From contig NZ_BMDQ01000001.1 of NCBI RefSeq assembly GCF_014635865.1, positions 1,364,001 to 1,428,000 of the forward strand: a stretch of DNA of 64,000 nucleotides. The letters are read 5' to 3'. Each line of letters opens with the position of its first letter. The first letter of the stretch is position 1. The notes under the pieces are model-generated. The model saw nothing but the letters and a program-made list of their open reading frames with translations, was not told where the DNA came from and searched no databases. The position numbers and the translations under genes were made by a program. The DNA comes from Winogradskyella haliclonae. Its GTDB lineage: Bacteria > Bacteroidota > Bacteroidia > Flavobacteriales > Flavobacteriaceae. This document shows positions 9,488-19,125 of the stretch, in pieces.

Positions 9488-10140
9488 TGTTTCTGCATAA
9501 GCATCCATACCCACCATTTATTCCAGAGGATGCGATAAAGCTCATTGTTGGTACTTTACCACCACCACGATTTTCTACAAGAGAATTGCACGAAAAAGAT
9601 GTAGATTTCTGTTACGGAAGTTATTACAATTCACTTTGGAAAAAGATAGATGTGATTCATGATTTGGGCTTACGTTTCGATAATTCTCAAGACGCTATTG
9701 AAGAACGTAAAGCCTATTTGATAAAACATAAAATTGGCGTTTGTGATATTGTAGCTAGTGCAGAGCGCGAAAAAATTGATGCTTCTGATTTGGGCATGCA
9801 AAACATTAAGTTACGAGATGTCATAGGCTATCTCAAAAAACACCCGAAAATTAAGATGCTCTTATTCACTGGCGGGAATAGTAAAAACGGACCAGAATAC
9901 TTTTTTAGAAAACACACAAAAGATTATAATATAAAACTAGAAATAGTCTCTAACCAAGTGCCAAGAATACATCAATTTCAATTAGAAAAGCGTACTATAA
10001 AAACCGTATCACTCACTTCTGGTTCTGGGGCAGCTAATATTTCTATTAGCCGTATCCCCTTATATAAACAGCTAAAAGCCAAAAACCCCAAATTCAATAC
10101 ATTTGATTTTAGAGTCATGCAGTATCGAGAGTTTTTTTAG
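9487..10140 (+). CDS. Uracil-DNA glycosylase superfamily-like protein
   Basis: The product has 217 residues. I chose the GTG start at 9487 because it overlaps the yaaA stop and the N-terminal sequence FLHKHPYPPFIPEDAIKLIV reads as a natural beginning. The stretch IVGTLPPPRFSTRELHEKDVDF resembles the water-activating loop of UDG superfamily proteins (GTxP), and LLFTGGNSKNG and RIHQFQLEKR could be further core elements. Which base, if any, it removes is unknown. Coupling to yaaA suggests joint expression during oxidative DNA damage. The family assignment is from motif memory only. Confidence 0.6.
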   Translation: MFLHKHPYPPFIPEDAIKLIVGTLPPPRFSTRELHEKDVDFCYGSYYNSLWKKIDVIHDLGLRFDNSQDAIEERKAYLIKHKIGVCDIVASAEREKIDASDLGMQNIKLRDVIGYLKKHPKIKMLLFTGGNSKNGPEYFFRKHTKDYNIKLEIVSNQVPRIHQFQLEKRTIKTVSLTSGSGAANISISRIPLYKQLKAKNPKFNTFDFRVMQYREFF

Positions 10141-10213
10141 ATAGTTTAGTTTAACAGTCTAGTATATGATTTTGTTGCGAAGCAATTACTAATAGCCATA
10201 GTTGGCGGTAGTT

Positions 10214-11002
10214 TTATTCTATCCATAAGTTTCCAATTGAATACGTTTTTGCTTTTCCGCCTATAATTACTCTATCGTCCTTATTCTCACATTTTAAAAG
10301 TCCAACTCTATCAGATATTTGTATTGCATCTAGTTCTTTTTTTCCAAGCCTTCGTGACCAGAATGGAATTAACGAGCAATGAGCAGAACCAGTTACTGGG
10401 TCTTCTAAAATTGATGCTTGTGGAGTAAAGAATCTTGAAACAAAATCGCTATTGTCACCCCTTGCTGTAACAATTACTCCTCCTGGGTCAAGATTTATTT
10501 GGTCAAATATTTGTCTTTTGATTTTGATGTTCTTTATGTCTTGTTCAGTATCGTATACCAATAGATAATCTCTAGATTTATAGACTTCTTTGGGCTGTAT
10601 ATTTAAAGATTCTTTTATTATTTCTGGTAGTTCTTTAATTTTTGGTATGCGCGAAGGAAAATCTAAAAAGTAAGAATCATTTTTTAAAAAAACAGTCAAA
10701 TTTCCGCTTATTGTTTCAAATACAATTTCTTCTTTAGGATAATTTAGAATTGATTTTAGGCAATGCGCTGTTGCAAGTGTTGCATGTCCGCATAAATCCA
10801 TTTCTATTTCAGGTGTAAACCAGCGTAAGTGTATTTTGTCGCCTTTGTCAACAAAAAAAGCGGTTTCAGCAACGGCATTTTCCTTTGTGATATTAAAAAG
10901 TATATCATTAGGTAACCAATCGTTTAGTGGGACCACACAGGCTGGGTTTCCACCAAAAGTTTTGTCAGTAAATGCATCTATTTGATATAGATCTAGCTTC
11001 AT
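10214..11002 (-). CDS. PhzF family isomerase/epimerase
   Basis: The product has 262 residues and shows the PhzF family marks: MKLDLYQIDAFTDKTFGGNP at the N-terminus, a conserved acidic residue after NAVAETAF, DLCGHATLA near 70 and DPVTGSAHCSLIPFW near 205. The family folds like diaminopimelate epimerase. PhzF itself isomerises dihydro-3-hydroxyanthranilate in phenazine synthesis, but no phenazine genes are nearby, so the substrate is open. The gene stands alone and is convergent with the UDG-like gene. Confidence 0.9.
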   Translation of the reverse strand: MKLDLYQIDAFTDKTFGGNPACVVPLNDWLPNDILFNITKENAVAETAFFVDKGDKIHLRWFTPEIEMDLCGHATLATAHCLKSILNYPKEEIVFETISGNLTVFLKNDSYFLDFPSRIPKIKELPEIIKESLNIQPKEVYKSRDYLLVYDTEQDIKNIKIKRQIFDQINLDPGGVIVTARGDNSDFVSRFFTPQASILEDPVTGSAHCSLIPFWSRRLGKKELDAIQISDRVGLLKCENKDDRVIIGGKAKTYSIGNLWIE

Positions 11003-11222
11003 TTTTATCGGGCTGTTTAAATTACCTCCAATTATTTAGATGAATTAAGTTTAATTGATTTTATCGGTTTATAAACGAAGTTAGGATTTAAAATATATAA
11101 AGTCAAACAAATACAAGTTAAAGCAAAAATTAGAAGTATTTTCGCTAAAATTAAAAGAGGTGAGATTTAATTGATAGATATTCATCTAAAATGCCAATTA
11201 TTGGCCTTCATAAATTGTATAT

Positions 11223-12521
11223 ATGTCATTTAAATCTTTAGGATTATCTGAGCCTTTACTCAAAGCTATTGCCAAAAAAGGTTACGAAACACCATCACCT
11301 ATTCAAGCCAAAGCCATTCCGCCAGTTTTAGAAGGTAAAGATGTTTTAGCATCTGCACAAACTGGTACAGGAAAAACGGCAGGTTTTACGTTACCCCTTT
11401 TACATTTTTTATCAGAAAACCCAAAGCAAAAATATAGACCAATACGTGCATTAATACTCACGCCAACTCGTGAGCTAGCGGCACAAATTTTTGCCAATGT
11501 TAGAGAATATTCTGAATTTTTAAATATTAAAAGTGCTGTGATTTTTGGAGGCGTTAATCAAAAACCACAAGTTGCAGCTATTCGTCAAGGTATTGATGTT
11601 TTGGTAGCAACTCCTGGTCGATTAATAGATTTAGAGAGCCAAGGTTTGCTATCTATAAAACGCGTTGAGGTTTTTGTATTAGATGAAGCTGATCGCATGT
11701 TGGATATGGGCTTTTTACGAGATATCGAACGTGTTATGAAATTAATGCCAGCAAAACGTCAAAATTTGATGTTTTCGGCTACCTTTTCTAAGGCTATTAA
11801 AAAGTTAGCCTATTCTATTTTAAACAATCCCGTACAGATAGAAGCTACACCAGAAAATACTACAGTAGAAGTCATTGAACAAAAAGCGTACAGAGTTGCT
11901 AAGGCCAAAAAAACAGGATTAATTATTAAATTGATTTCTGATGGTAATTGGCAACAGGTTTTAGTATTTACAAGAACTAAGCATGGAGCTAATAGATTAA
12001 CAAAAAAGATGGTTAGCGCTGGTATATCTACGGCGGCCATTCATGGTAATAAGAGTCAAGGTGCACGAACAAAAGCTTTAGCAGGTTTTAAAAGTGGAAA
12101 AGTTAGAGTCTTAGTCGCTACGGATATCGCAGCTCGTGGATTGGATATTCCATTATTGCCGCATGTTGTTAATTTTGAATTACCTAATATTTCTGAAGAT
12201 TATGTGCATAGAATTGGTCGTACCGGTAGAGCAGGAGCTAGTGGTGAAGCACTATCGCTAGTTAGCGCAGACGAAACATTATATTTGAAAAATATTGAAA
12301 AGCTAATTGCTCAAAAAATACCTGTTGATATTATTGAAGGTTTTGAGCCAGACCCAAATGCTTCAACCGAGCCTATAAAATCTGGTCAGAATAGACAACG
12401 TAGTCAAGGCAGAAGAAAGAACAAACCTAAAAGAGAAGGAGGAGATTCTAACACAAAAAACTCTAAGCGCAATAGGAATCGTAATCGAAATAGAAGACGT
12501 AATAACAACAATAGAGATTAA
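11223..12521 (+). CDS. DEAD-box RNA helicase, RhlE type
   Basis: The product has 432 residues with every DEAD-box motif: the Q motif ([12 protein letters not shown]), [48 protein letters not shown] and [10 protein letters not shown]. The last 60 residues form a basic tail rich in Arg and Asn that probably binds RNA without specificity. It unwinds RNA duplexes in ribosome assembly or mRNA decay. Two small genes follow at 2-bp and 1-bp spacing and are likely co-transcribed. Confidence 0.93.
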   Translation: MSFKSLGLSEPLLKAIAKKGYETPSPIQAKAIPPVLEGKDVLASAQTGTGKTAGFTLPLLHFLSENPKQKYRPIRALILTPTRELAAQIFANVREYSEFLNIKSAVIFGGVNQKPQVAAIRQGIDVLVATPGRLIDLESQGLLSIKRVEVFVLDEADRMLDMGFLRDIERVMKLMPAKRQNLMFSATFSKAIKKLAYSILNNPVQIEATPENTTVEVIEQKAYRVAKAKKTGLIIKLISDGNWQQVLVFTRTKHGANRLTKKMVSAGISTAAIHGNKSQGARTKALAGFKSGKVRVLVATDIAARGLDIPLLPHVVNFELPNISEDYVHRIGRTGRAGASGEALSLVSADETLYLKNIEKLIAQKIPVDIIEGFEPDPNASTEPIKSGQNRQRSQGRRKNKPKREGGDSNTKNSKRNRNRNRNRRRNNNNRD

Positions 12522-12523
12522 TT

Positions 12524-12739
12524 ATGACGCCAATTTTAAAAGCAAAAATTATAGAGGTTTGCGATAAGAAAATTGCAGTTAAAGGTATTAATGTCGGTAT
12601 TTCTTTTTATGCGTTTTTCAAAAACAAAAATGACAACCCAAAGCTATTAATGGAAGCTGCAACATGGTGGATCCAAACACATCAATTAGATCATTTTGAA
12701 AAGGCTGTGAAAATTAAACAAATGGTTTTAGATTTATAA
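12524..12739 (+). CDS. Small DUF6500-like protein
   Basis: The product has 71 residues, with KIIEVCDKKIAVKGINVGIS, LLMEAATWWIQTHQLDHFEK and a final hydrophobic helix. It resembles what I recall as DUF6500, a small cytosolic family of unknown function. It begins 2 bp after the helicase gene and ends 1 bp before the VF530 gene, so it belongs to that operon. Confidence 0.7.
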   Translation: MTPILKAKIIEVCDKKIAVKGINVGISFYAFFKNKNDNPKLLMEAATWWIQTHQLDHFEKAVKIKQMVLDL

Positions 12740-12740
12740 T

Positions 12741-12965
12741 ATGAATTCCCAACCCAACAACCCTCTTCACGGCATAAAACTGCAACAAATCGTTGAAGAT
12801 TTAGTAGCGCATTATGGTTGGGAATATATGGGGCATCAAATTAATATTCGTTGTTTTATGCACGAGCCGTCAGTAAAAAGTAGTCTAAAGTTTTTGCGAC
12901 GTACACCTTGGGCAAGAACTAAGGTGGAAAAGATGTATTTAAATATGCTAGAGAAGCGCCGTTAG
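12741..12965 (+). CDS. VF530 family (DUF2132) DNA-binding protein
   Basis: The product has 74 residues with the strongly conserved family core NNPLHGIKLQQIVEDLVAHY, then SLKFLRRTPWARTKVEKMY. VF530 from Vibrio was solved as a small helical fold and is described as DNA-binding; its cellular role is not established. It is the third gene after the RhlE-type helicase and overlaps the end of the convergent YitT gene by 4 bp. Confidence 0.88.
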   Translation: MNSQPNNPLHGIKLQQIVEDLVAHYGWEYMGHQINIRCFMHEPSVKSSLKFLRRTPWARTKVEKMYLNMLEKRR

Positions 12966-13852
12966 ACTTTAGGTAATAATTTGTTCTTCTTTTTGTCAAG
13001 ATAATGTCTTAAGACACCACCTTTCACATTATTTACATCAAACTCGATAATGAAGGCGTTTTTATCTATCCTATTAATAATGCGGTGCATTTTTTTAATA
13101 TCTATACGGTTTATAACGGTATGTATAATGTCAAAGCCTTCTTGTTCACCTTGATTTCCAAAACCCTTAGCGCCTTTATATGTTGTGAGTCCGCTACCTA
13201 ATTCTTTTATTATTGCCACTTTAATTTTTAGATACTCTTTTGAAACTATAGTGACCCCAATAAAGTCCTCAAAGCCTTCAATGATAAGGTCTGTAACTTT
13301 AGCAGTAACGATATAAGTTAATATAGAGTAAAGCGCAACTTCAACCGAAATTACATATGCCGTAATACTAAACAAGATAATGTTAAACAGCAGAATAACT
13401 TGACCGATACTAAAGCCAAATTTGTCATTAAGGTAAATGCCTAAGATTTCAGAACCATCTAAAACGGAGCCATTTCTAATGGCAATACCAATACCAGCGC
13501 CCAAAAATAAACCTCCAAAAATTGAGATGAGTAGTTTGTCTTCAGTTATTGTGTCGAAATTTTCAAAATGAATAAAGAGTGCTAAGCTAATAATACTAAT
13601 AATCGATTTTATGACTATACGTTTTGAAACGGTGTAGTATCCTAAAATTAAAAACGGAATACTAAACACAATCAGTAAAACAGATATGTTGATATTTAAT
13701 TGAGAGCTTACTAAGAGTGCAATACCAGTAACACCTCCATCTAAAAAACCATTTGGTAACAAAAAAGCTTTTAAGCCTATACTAGCGAGAACAATGCCTA
13801 GGGCTATTTGTCCGTATTCTGAAATGAGTTTTGATATTTTAGAAGTATTCAA
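12962..13852 (-). CDS. YitT family membrane protein (DUF161/DUF2179)
   Basis: The product has 296 residues with five or six hydrophobic segments in the first 200, including LIVFSIPFLILGYYTVSK and GGLFLGAGIGIAIRNGS, followed by a soluble C-terminal domain (FIGVTIVSKEYLKIKVAII) of the DUF2179 type. It is an inner-membrane protein of unknown transport function. It starts 11 bp after trmL and is the last gene of the train that begins with trpE. Confidence 0.88.
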   Translation of the reverse strand: MNTSKISKLISEYGQIALGIVLASIGLKAFLLPNGFLDGGVTGIALLVSSQLNINISVLLIVFSIPFLILGYYTVSKRIVIKSIISIISLALFIHFENFDTITEDKLLISIFGGLFLGAGIGIAIRNGSVLDGSEILGIYLNDKFGFSIGQVILLFNIILFSITAYVISVEVALYSILTYIVTAKVTDLIIEGFEDFIGVTIVSKEYLKIKVAIIKELGSGLTTYKGAKGFGNQGEQEGFDIIHTVINRIDIKKMHRIINRIDKNAFIIEFDVNNVKGGVLRHYLDKKKNKLLPKV

Positions 13853-13863
13853 TATTTGATAAT

Positions 13864-14319
13864 TTAAAGGTGCATTTGTCGCAAGCCTTCGTAAGTTACA
13901 ATACTTACTGCATTTGCTAAGTTAAGACTTCTAATACTTTCACTATACATTGGTATTTTAAAAAGTTGTTGAGAATACTTTTCTGTAACGTTTTTTGATA
14001 GCCCAACAGACTCTTTTCCGAAGACTAAAAATAGTTCATTTTCAAAATCAATATCCCAATGATGTTTGGTACCATGACTACTCAGAAAAACCATTTTTTG
14101 AGTTTCATTCATTTTGAAGAACTCATCAACACTGTCATAATAGATAACATCAAGATGTTGCCAATAGTCAAGTCCAGCACGTTTTAATCGCTTATCGTCT
14201 ATGTCAAAACCAAAGGGTTTTACTAAATGTAAACGTGAGCCAGTTGCTAGTGCTAAACGACCTATATTTCCAGTGTTGTTTGGAATCTCAGGTTCTATGA
14301 GTACAATATTTAGAGGCAT
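13864..14319 (-). CDS. trmL: tRNA (cytidine(34)-2'-O)-methyltransferase
   Basis: The product has 151 residues and is a single SPOUT domain: PEIPNNTGNIGRLALATGS at the N-terminus, LVFGKESVGL near 105 and IPMYSESIRSLNLANAVSIV at the trefoil knot. TrmL methylates the ribose of the wobble base of tRNA-Leu isoacceptors using S-adenosylmethionine. It lies 6 bp after the GNAT gene and 11 bp before the YitT gene. Confidence 0.93.
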   Translation of the reverse strand: MPLNIVLIEPEIPNNTGNIGRLALATGSRLHLVKPFGFDIDDKRLKRAGLDYWQHLDVIYYDSVDEFFKMNETQKMVFLSSHGTKHHWDIDFENELFLVFGKESVGLSKNVTEKYSQQLFKIPMYSESIRSLNLANAVSIVTYEGLRQMHL

Positions 14320-14325
14320 AAGAGC

Positions 14326-14790
14326 TTATTTAATTAACATACGCATCTCTACCATATGCTTTTTAAAGTTTGATTTTTCATAAGCTCTAATCGCAGCATC
14401 ATTATCGTCATAAACTTCTAATCGAATTTCTTTTAAACCTTTAGTTAGAGCCCATTCTTTTAATTTATCGACTATGCTTTGTATAATACCTTTTCCTCTA
14501 TATTCTGATTCAACAAACATAAACCCTAAGTAGGCATATTCATCATGTTTATGATACGGTTTTCCATTTAATATTTTGGCATAACCAGATGCAATGATTT
14601 TATCATCTATATGTGCTACAACGACTTCTGCTTTATCCGAGAGAATAAGTTCTTTGAGGTCATAATAATTTATAGGGTCGGGTTTAAGCGTAGAATCAAA
14701 AGGACGTTCTGCAGTTATAATGCCTTGCTCAAACTGATATAAGATTGGTAAATCTTCTAAAATTGCTGTTCTAAATTGAATGACCTTCAT
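14326..14790 (-). CDS. GNAT family N-acetyltransferase
   Basis: The product has 154 residues. The GNAT core shows AYLGFMFVESEYRGKGIIQS, containing the acetyl-CoA-binding RGKGI loop, and EVYDDNDAAIRAYEKSNFKK near the end. The acceptor is unknown. It starts 6 bp after the trpA stop, so it is transcribed with the tryptophan genes unless a terminator is hidden in trpA. Confidence 0.88.
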   Translation of the reverse strand: MKVIQFRTAILEDLPILYQFEQGIITAERPFDSTLKPDPINYYDLKELILSDKAEVVVAHIDDKIIASGYAKILNGKPYHKHDEYAYLGFMFVESEYRGKGIIQSIVDKLKEWALTKGLKEIRLEVYDDNDAAIRAYEKSNFKKHMVEMRMLIK

Positions 14791-14796
14791 TATAAA

Positions 14797-15561
14797 CTAA
14801 GGTTTTATGTTGTCTACAAATGTATCAATAGTATCAACACCATTTGCAGTAACATGTTTTATAAAAGCACTTCCTATAATAGCACCCTTAGCTTGTTTTG
14901 TGGCTTGCATAAATGTCTCGTTGTTTGAAATGCCAAAGCCAACAATCTGTGGATTGCTAAGTTTCATATTAGCTATGCGATTAAAATAATCTTCTTGAGC
15001 ATTTCCAAATCCTGATTTAGCACCAGTTGTACTAGCGGAACTTACCATGTAAATAAATCCATCAGAAACTGAATCTATATATCTAATGCGCTCATCTGAT
15101 GTTTGAGGCGTTATTAAAAATACACTAATAAGTCCATATTTTTCAAAGGTGTCTTTATACTGTTCTGCATATACATCTACAGGTAAATCAGGAAGAATGA
15201 GTCCATCAATACCTATCTCTTGGCATTTTTTACAGAAGGCTTCTACACCATATTGCATCACAGGGTTAAAATACCCCATAATGATTAAGGGAATAGAAAC
15301 CGTTTTACGAATATCTTTCAATTGTTGAAACAATAATTCACTTGTCATGCCATTTTGAAGTGCTTTTGTTGAGCTATCTTGAATGGTTGGTCCATCGGCT
15401 AGTGGGTCACTAAATGGCAAGCCAATTTCAATCATGTCAACACCACTTTTTTCCAAATTTTGAATGATTGTTATAGTGTCATTAATATTTGGATAACCTG
15501 CTGTAAAATATATAGAAAGTAATTTTTTGCCTTCTTTTAATTTTTGATTTATTCTGTTCAT
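14797..15561 (-). CDS. trpA: Tryptophan synthase alpha chain
   Basis: The product has 254 residues from the ATG at 15561; an upstream in-frame ATG would overlap trpB and adds MIILNYK, which is not family sequence. The active-site region EIGLPFSDPLADGPTIQDSS carries the substrate-binding Glu and Asp, and GLILPDLPVD and GFGISN follow. It cleaves indole-3-glycerol phosphate to indole, which is channelled to TrpB. It begins 1 bp after the trpB stop. Confidence 0.97.
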   Translation of the reverse strand: MNRINQKLKEGKKLLSIYFTAGYPNINDTITIIQNLEKSGVDMIEIGLPFSDPLADGPTIQDSSTKALQNGMTSELLFQQLKDIRKTVSIPLIIMGYFNPVMQYGVEAFCKKCQEIGIDGLILPDLPVDVYAEQYKDTFEKYGLISVFLITPQTSDERIRYIDSVSDGFIYMVSSASTTGAKSGFGNAQEDYFNRIANMKLSNPQIVGFGISNNETFMQATKQAKGAIIGSAFIKHVTANGVDTIDTFVDNIKP

Positions 15562-15562
15562 C

Positions 15563-16744
15563 TTATAATTTAAAATAATCAATATAATTCTGTAAATCTT
15601 TATCTCCTCGACCAGACAAACTAATAACTACGATATCATTGGGCTCAAAGGTTTTGTGACTAAAAATGGCCAAAGCATGACTTGTTTCTATAGCAGGAAT
15701 GATGCCTTCTAATTGCGCTAATTCTAATCCAGCAGTCATGGCCTCGTCATCCGTAGCTGAATAGAATTCACCACGACCAGATTTATACAAATGCGAATGC
15801 ATTGGTCCAACGCCAGGATAATCCAATCCAGCAGAAATAGAATAAGGCTCGGTAATTTGTCCATCATTGGTTTGCATTAATAATGTTTTGCAACCGTGAA
15901 TGATGCCTTCTTTTCCTAATGCCGAAGTGGCTGCACTCTCTCCAGAATGAATGCCTTTTCCCGCTGCTTCTACAGCTATAATGCCAACATCCTCATTGTC
16001 TAAAAAATGATAATAAGTGCCTGCAGCATTGCTGCCGCCACCGATACATGCAACGACATAATCAGGGTTTTCTTTACCCTCATGTTCTTTGAGTTGCCAT
16101 TTTATTTCTTCTGAAATAATAGACTGAAAGCGCGTCACCATATCTGGATAGGGATGAGGTCCTATAGCTGAACCGATGATGTAGTGCGTATCTACAGGAT
16201 TATTTATCCAATCGCGAATAGCCTCGTTAGTAGCGTCTTTTAATGTGCGACTGCCTGATAAGGCTGGACGTACTTCAGCGCCAAGCATTTTCATACGTGC
16301 AACATTTGGTGCCTGACGTGCAATATCAATTTCGCCCATGTAAACTATACATTCCATACCCATTAAAGCGCAAACTGTTGCAGTGGCCACACCGTGTTGT
16401 CCAGCACCTGTTTCGGCAATAATTCTTGTTTTACCCAAACGTTTTGCCATTAAAATCTGTCCAATGGTATTATTAACTTTGTGTGCGCCAGTATGGTTAA
16501 GGTCCTCACGTTTAAGATAGACTTTGGTGTTGTACTTTTCGGAAAGGCGTTTTGCAAAGTAGAGTGGAGAAGGGCGACCAACATAGTCTTTTAAAAGTTG
16601 ATTAAACTCTTCTTGAAACAAAGGTTCAGCCATAACTTTTAGATAGTTTTGACGTAATTCTTCTACGTTTGGATACAGCATTTCGGGTATGAAAGCGCCT
16701 CCAAACTCACCGTAGTAGCCTTTTTCGTTGATGTTATAGCTCAT
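15563..16744 (-). CDS. trpB: Tryptophan synthase beta chain
   Basis: The product has 393 residues, the normal length. HTGAHKVNNTIGQ contains the pyridoxal phosphate lysine, Lys89. AETGAGQHGVATA, CIGGGSNAAG and the final SLSGRGDKD complete the cofactor site. It condenses indole with serine to make tryptophan. Its start overlaps the trpF end by 11 bp. Confidence 0.98.
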   Translation of the reverse strand: MSYNINEKGYYGEFGGAFIPEMLYPNVEELRQNYLKVMAEPLFQEEFNQLLKDYVGRPSPLYFAKRLSEKYNTKVYLKREDLNHTGAHKVNNTIGQILMAKRLGKTRIIAETGAGQHGVATATVCALMGMECIVYMGEIDIARQAPNVARMKMLGAEVRPALSGSRTLKDATNEAIRDWINNPVDTHYIIGSAIGPHPYPDMVTRFQSIISEEIKWQLKEHEGKENPDYVVACIGGGSNAAGTYYHFLDNEDVGIIAVEAAGKGIHSGESAATSALGKEGIIHGCKTLLMQTNDGQITEPYSISAGLDYPGVGPMHSHLYKSGRGEFYSATDDEAMTAGLELAQLEGIIPAIETSHALAIFSHKTFEPNDIVVISLSGRGDKDLQNYIDYFKL

Positions 16745-17348
16745 GTTTAAATTTTTCTAATTCTTCAATATGTTTTAATCCAGGCTCAATTTCAAATTTA
16801 CTGTTTACGTCAATAGCGTAGCAGTATTTTGAAGCTGGACTCTTTTTGAATGTTTTTATATTTTCAATTTCATTTAATCCAATACCACCACTTAAAAAGT
16901 ATGGTGTTGTAGAAGGATAATCTTTTAATACATCCCAGTTGAAGGTATAACCGTTTCCACCAGGTAGTTTTCCTTTGGTATCAAACAAGAAATAGTTGAC
17001 AATGCCTTCGTAAGGTTTTAATACACTAAAATCAAAACTGTCATTAATACTAAAAACCTTTATGATTTCTACATCAGAATATTTTAAAGTTTTGCAATAT
17101 TCTGGAGATTCATTTCCGTGTAATTGAACAGCTTGTAGGTTGTGTATTTTAATTATTTGAAGAACACTATCTAAATTGGCATTTACAAAAACACCAGTCT
17201 TTTTAACAGTCTTAGGGAGTTCAGGGATTTTACTATCAAAAAATCTTGAAGACTTGTCGTAAAATATAAAGCCTAAATAATCTGGTTGCAATGTTGCAAC
17301 TGCTTCTATGTTTTCTTGATATTTCATGCCGCAGACTTTCAGTTTCAT
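16734..17348 (-). CDS. trpF: Phosphoribosylanthranilate isomerase
   Basis: The product has 204 residues with the family start KLKVCGM (catalytic Cys), QLHGNESPEYC, FDTKGKLPGGNG with the general acid Asp, and LSGGIGLNEI with a phosphate-binding loop. It carries out the Amadori rearrangement in tryptophan synthesis. It overlaps trpC by 4 bp (ATGA) and trpB by 11 bp, typical translational coupling. Confidence 0.97.
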   Translation of the reverse strand: MKLKVCGMKYQENIEAVATLQPDYLGFIFYDKSSRFFDSKIPELPKTVKKTGVFVNANLDSVLQIIKIHNLQAVQLHGNESPEYCKTLKYSDVEIIKVFSINDSFDFSVLKPYEGIVNYFLFDTKGKLPGGNGYTFNWDVLKDYPSTTPYFLSGGIGLNEIENIKTFKKSPASKYCYAIDVNSKFEIEPGLKHIEELEKFKHEL

Positions 17349-18130
17349 GACTCTAATTTTTGAATAAATTCTGTGGCACTTGCTCCAGGATTATCTGTTT
17401 TCATAAAGTTTTCACCAATTAAAAAGCCTTTGTATCCATATGGTTGTAATTCTTTTATAGCATCAACAGAACTAATACCACTTTCAGATACCTTTATAAA
17501 ATCATCTGGGATTTGCTGACTTAATTGTTTTGAAGTTTCTAAGCTGACCTCAAAAGTTTTTAGATTTCTATTATTTACACCCAACATATCTAATGAGGGC
17601 ATTATAGATTTATGCAATTCTGCTTCGTTGTGAACTTCCAATAAAACATCTAGGCCTATAGTCTTTGCTAATTCGGAAAATTGCTTTATTTCATCTTTAG
17701 TTAGTATAGCAGCGATGAGAAGAATGACATCTGCGCCGTATGATTTTGCTTCTATAATTTGATACTCATCAATGATAAACTCCTTCCTTAAAAGCGGTAA
17801 ATTACAGCTTGCTCTAGCAATTTGTAAATCGTCTAAACTACCGCCAAAATATTTTCCGTCAGTTAAAACAGACATACCACAAACACCTGCGTTTTCATAT
17901 CCAGAAGCGACATCTTGTACATTTAGATTATGATTAATTACAGATTTAGATGGTGAGCGTCTTTTGTGTTCTGCAATGATGCCACTATTACTATTCTTTA
18001 ATTTTTTTGATAAGGAAATAGTTTCCCTTTCAAAAAGAACAGATTGTTCTAACTGGTTTTTAGGAATTAAAGATTTACGTAAGTCAACTTCTATACGTTT
18101 GTCTTTTACTATTTTATCTAAAATGTTCAT
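17345..18130 (-). CDS. trpC: Indole-3-glycerol phosphate synthase
   Basis: The product has 261 residues. The catalytic lysines and glutamates sit in IIAEHKRRSPSKSVI, LRKEFIIDEYQI, LLEVHNEAEL, GVNNRNLKTF and VSESGISS, all in the expected order of the TIM barrel. It closes the indole ring from CdRP. It is not fused to trpF, unlike in enterobacteria. It overlaps trpD by 4 bp. Confidence 0.97.
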   Translation of the reverse strand: MNILDKIVKDKRIEVDLRKSLIPKNQLEQSVLFERETISLSKKLKNSNSGIIAEHKRRSPSKSVINHNLNVQDVASGYENAGVCGMSVLTDGKYFGGSLDDLQIARASCNLPLLRKEFIIDEYQIIEAKSYGADVILLIAAILTKDEIKQFSELAKTIGLDVLLEVHNEAELHKSIMPSLDMLGVNNRNLKTFEVSLETSKQLSQQIPDDFIKVSESGISSVDAIKELQPYGYKGFLIGENFMKTDNPGASATEFIQKLES

Positions 18131-19119
18131 TTACTTAATTCTATAAGTTTATCTAAGCTTTGCTTTGCTTTTCCGCTTAATAAAGATTCTTTTGCAAGTT
18201 CAAACCCTTCTTTGTGAGTTATTTGTTCTCGTGTTGCGATAGCTAAGCCAGCATTGGTACAAACAACATTGTTTTGTGCCTCAGTGCCTTTTCCATCAAT
18301 AATGTTAACAAATAGATTTGCAGCATCTTTTATAGTGTCTCCTCCAAAAATTTCTGATTGTTTGACGGTTTTTAAATCTAAATCACTCGGAGAAAACAAG
18401 GTTTCAGAATGATTTGAAATTATTTTTGCTTTTCCTGTTAAGGAGATTTCGTCGTAACCATCTAGGGCAAAAACAATGTTGTAATTCTTATCTGTTTTTT
18501 GGTATAGGAAACTGTATAACCGTAGTATTTCTAAATTATAAACACCCAATAATTGATGTTTAGGAAAAGATGGATTTACCATTGGTCCTAGCATGTTAAA
18601 AAATGTTTTAACACCTAATTCTTTTCGGATTGGAGCTACATTTTTCATGGCGGGATGAAACAAAGGCGCATGTAAAATGCATATGCCAGCATGGTCCAAA
18701 CAGCGCTTCAAAAAATCTTCATTATTAGAAAATTTCACACCTAAATGTTCCATTACATTAGACGAGCCTGAAGTAGAAGACACACCGTAATTACCATGTT
18801 TAGAAACATGAACACCCGCACCAGCTGTAATAAATGACGATAATGTTGAGATATTAAAGGTGTTTTTACCATCACCACCTGTACCAACAATATCTATAGC
18901 ATTATAAGCACTTAAGTCTATTGGAATACAAAGTTCTAAAAGTGCATCTCTAAACCCTTGAAGTTCTTCGATAGTAATACTGCGCATCATGTATACTGAT
19001 AAAAAACAAGCAATCTGACTTGGATTGTACATGTCGTTAGATATGTTAACAATAATTTGCTTGGCTTCTTCAGTAGAAATTGTTTCGTGAGCTATAAGTC
19101 TGTTTAAAACGTCTTTCAT
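18127..19119 (-). CDS. trpD: Anthranilate phosphoribosyltransferase
   Basis: The product has 330 residues with the PRPP-binding loop DIVGTGGDGKNTFNISTLSS near 80, KHGNYGVSSTSGSSNVMEHL near 110 and FFNMLGPMVNP near 160. It transfers anthranilate to phosphoribosyl pyrophosphate. It starts 6 bp after the trpG stop. It stands free and is not fused to the glutamine amidotransferase as in E. coli. Confidence 0.97.
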   Translation of the reverse strand: MKDVLNRLIAHETISTEEAKQIIVNISNDMYNPSQIACFLSVYMMRSITIEELQGFRDALLELCIPIDLSAYNAIDIVGTGGDGKNTFNISTLSSFITAGAGVHVSKHGNYGVSSTSGSSNVMEHLGVKFSNNEDFLKRCLDHAGICILHAPLFHPAMKNVAPIRKELGVKTFFNMLGPMVNPSFPKHQLLGVYNLEILRLYSFLYQKTDKNYNIVFALDGYDEISLTGKAKIISNHSETLFSPSDLDLKTVKQSEIFGGDTIKDAANLFVNIIDGKGTEAQNNVVCTNAGLAIATREQITHKEGFELAKESLLSGKAKQSLDKLIELSK

Positions 19120-19125
19120 ATTCTT

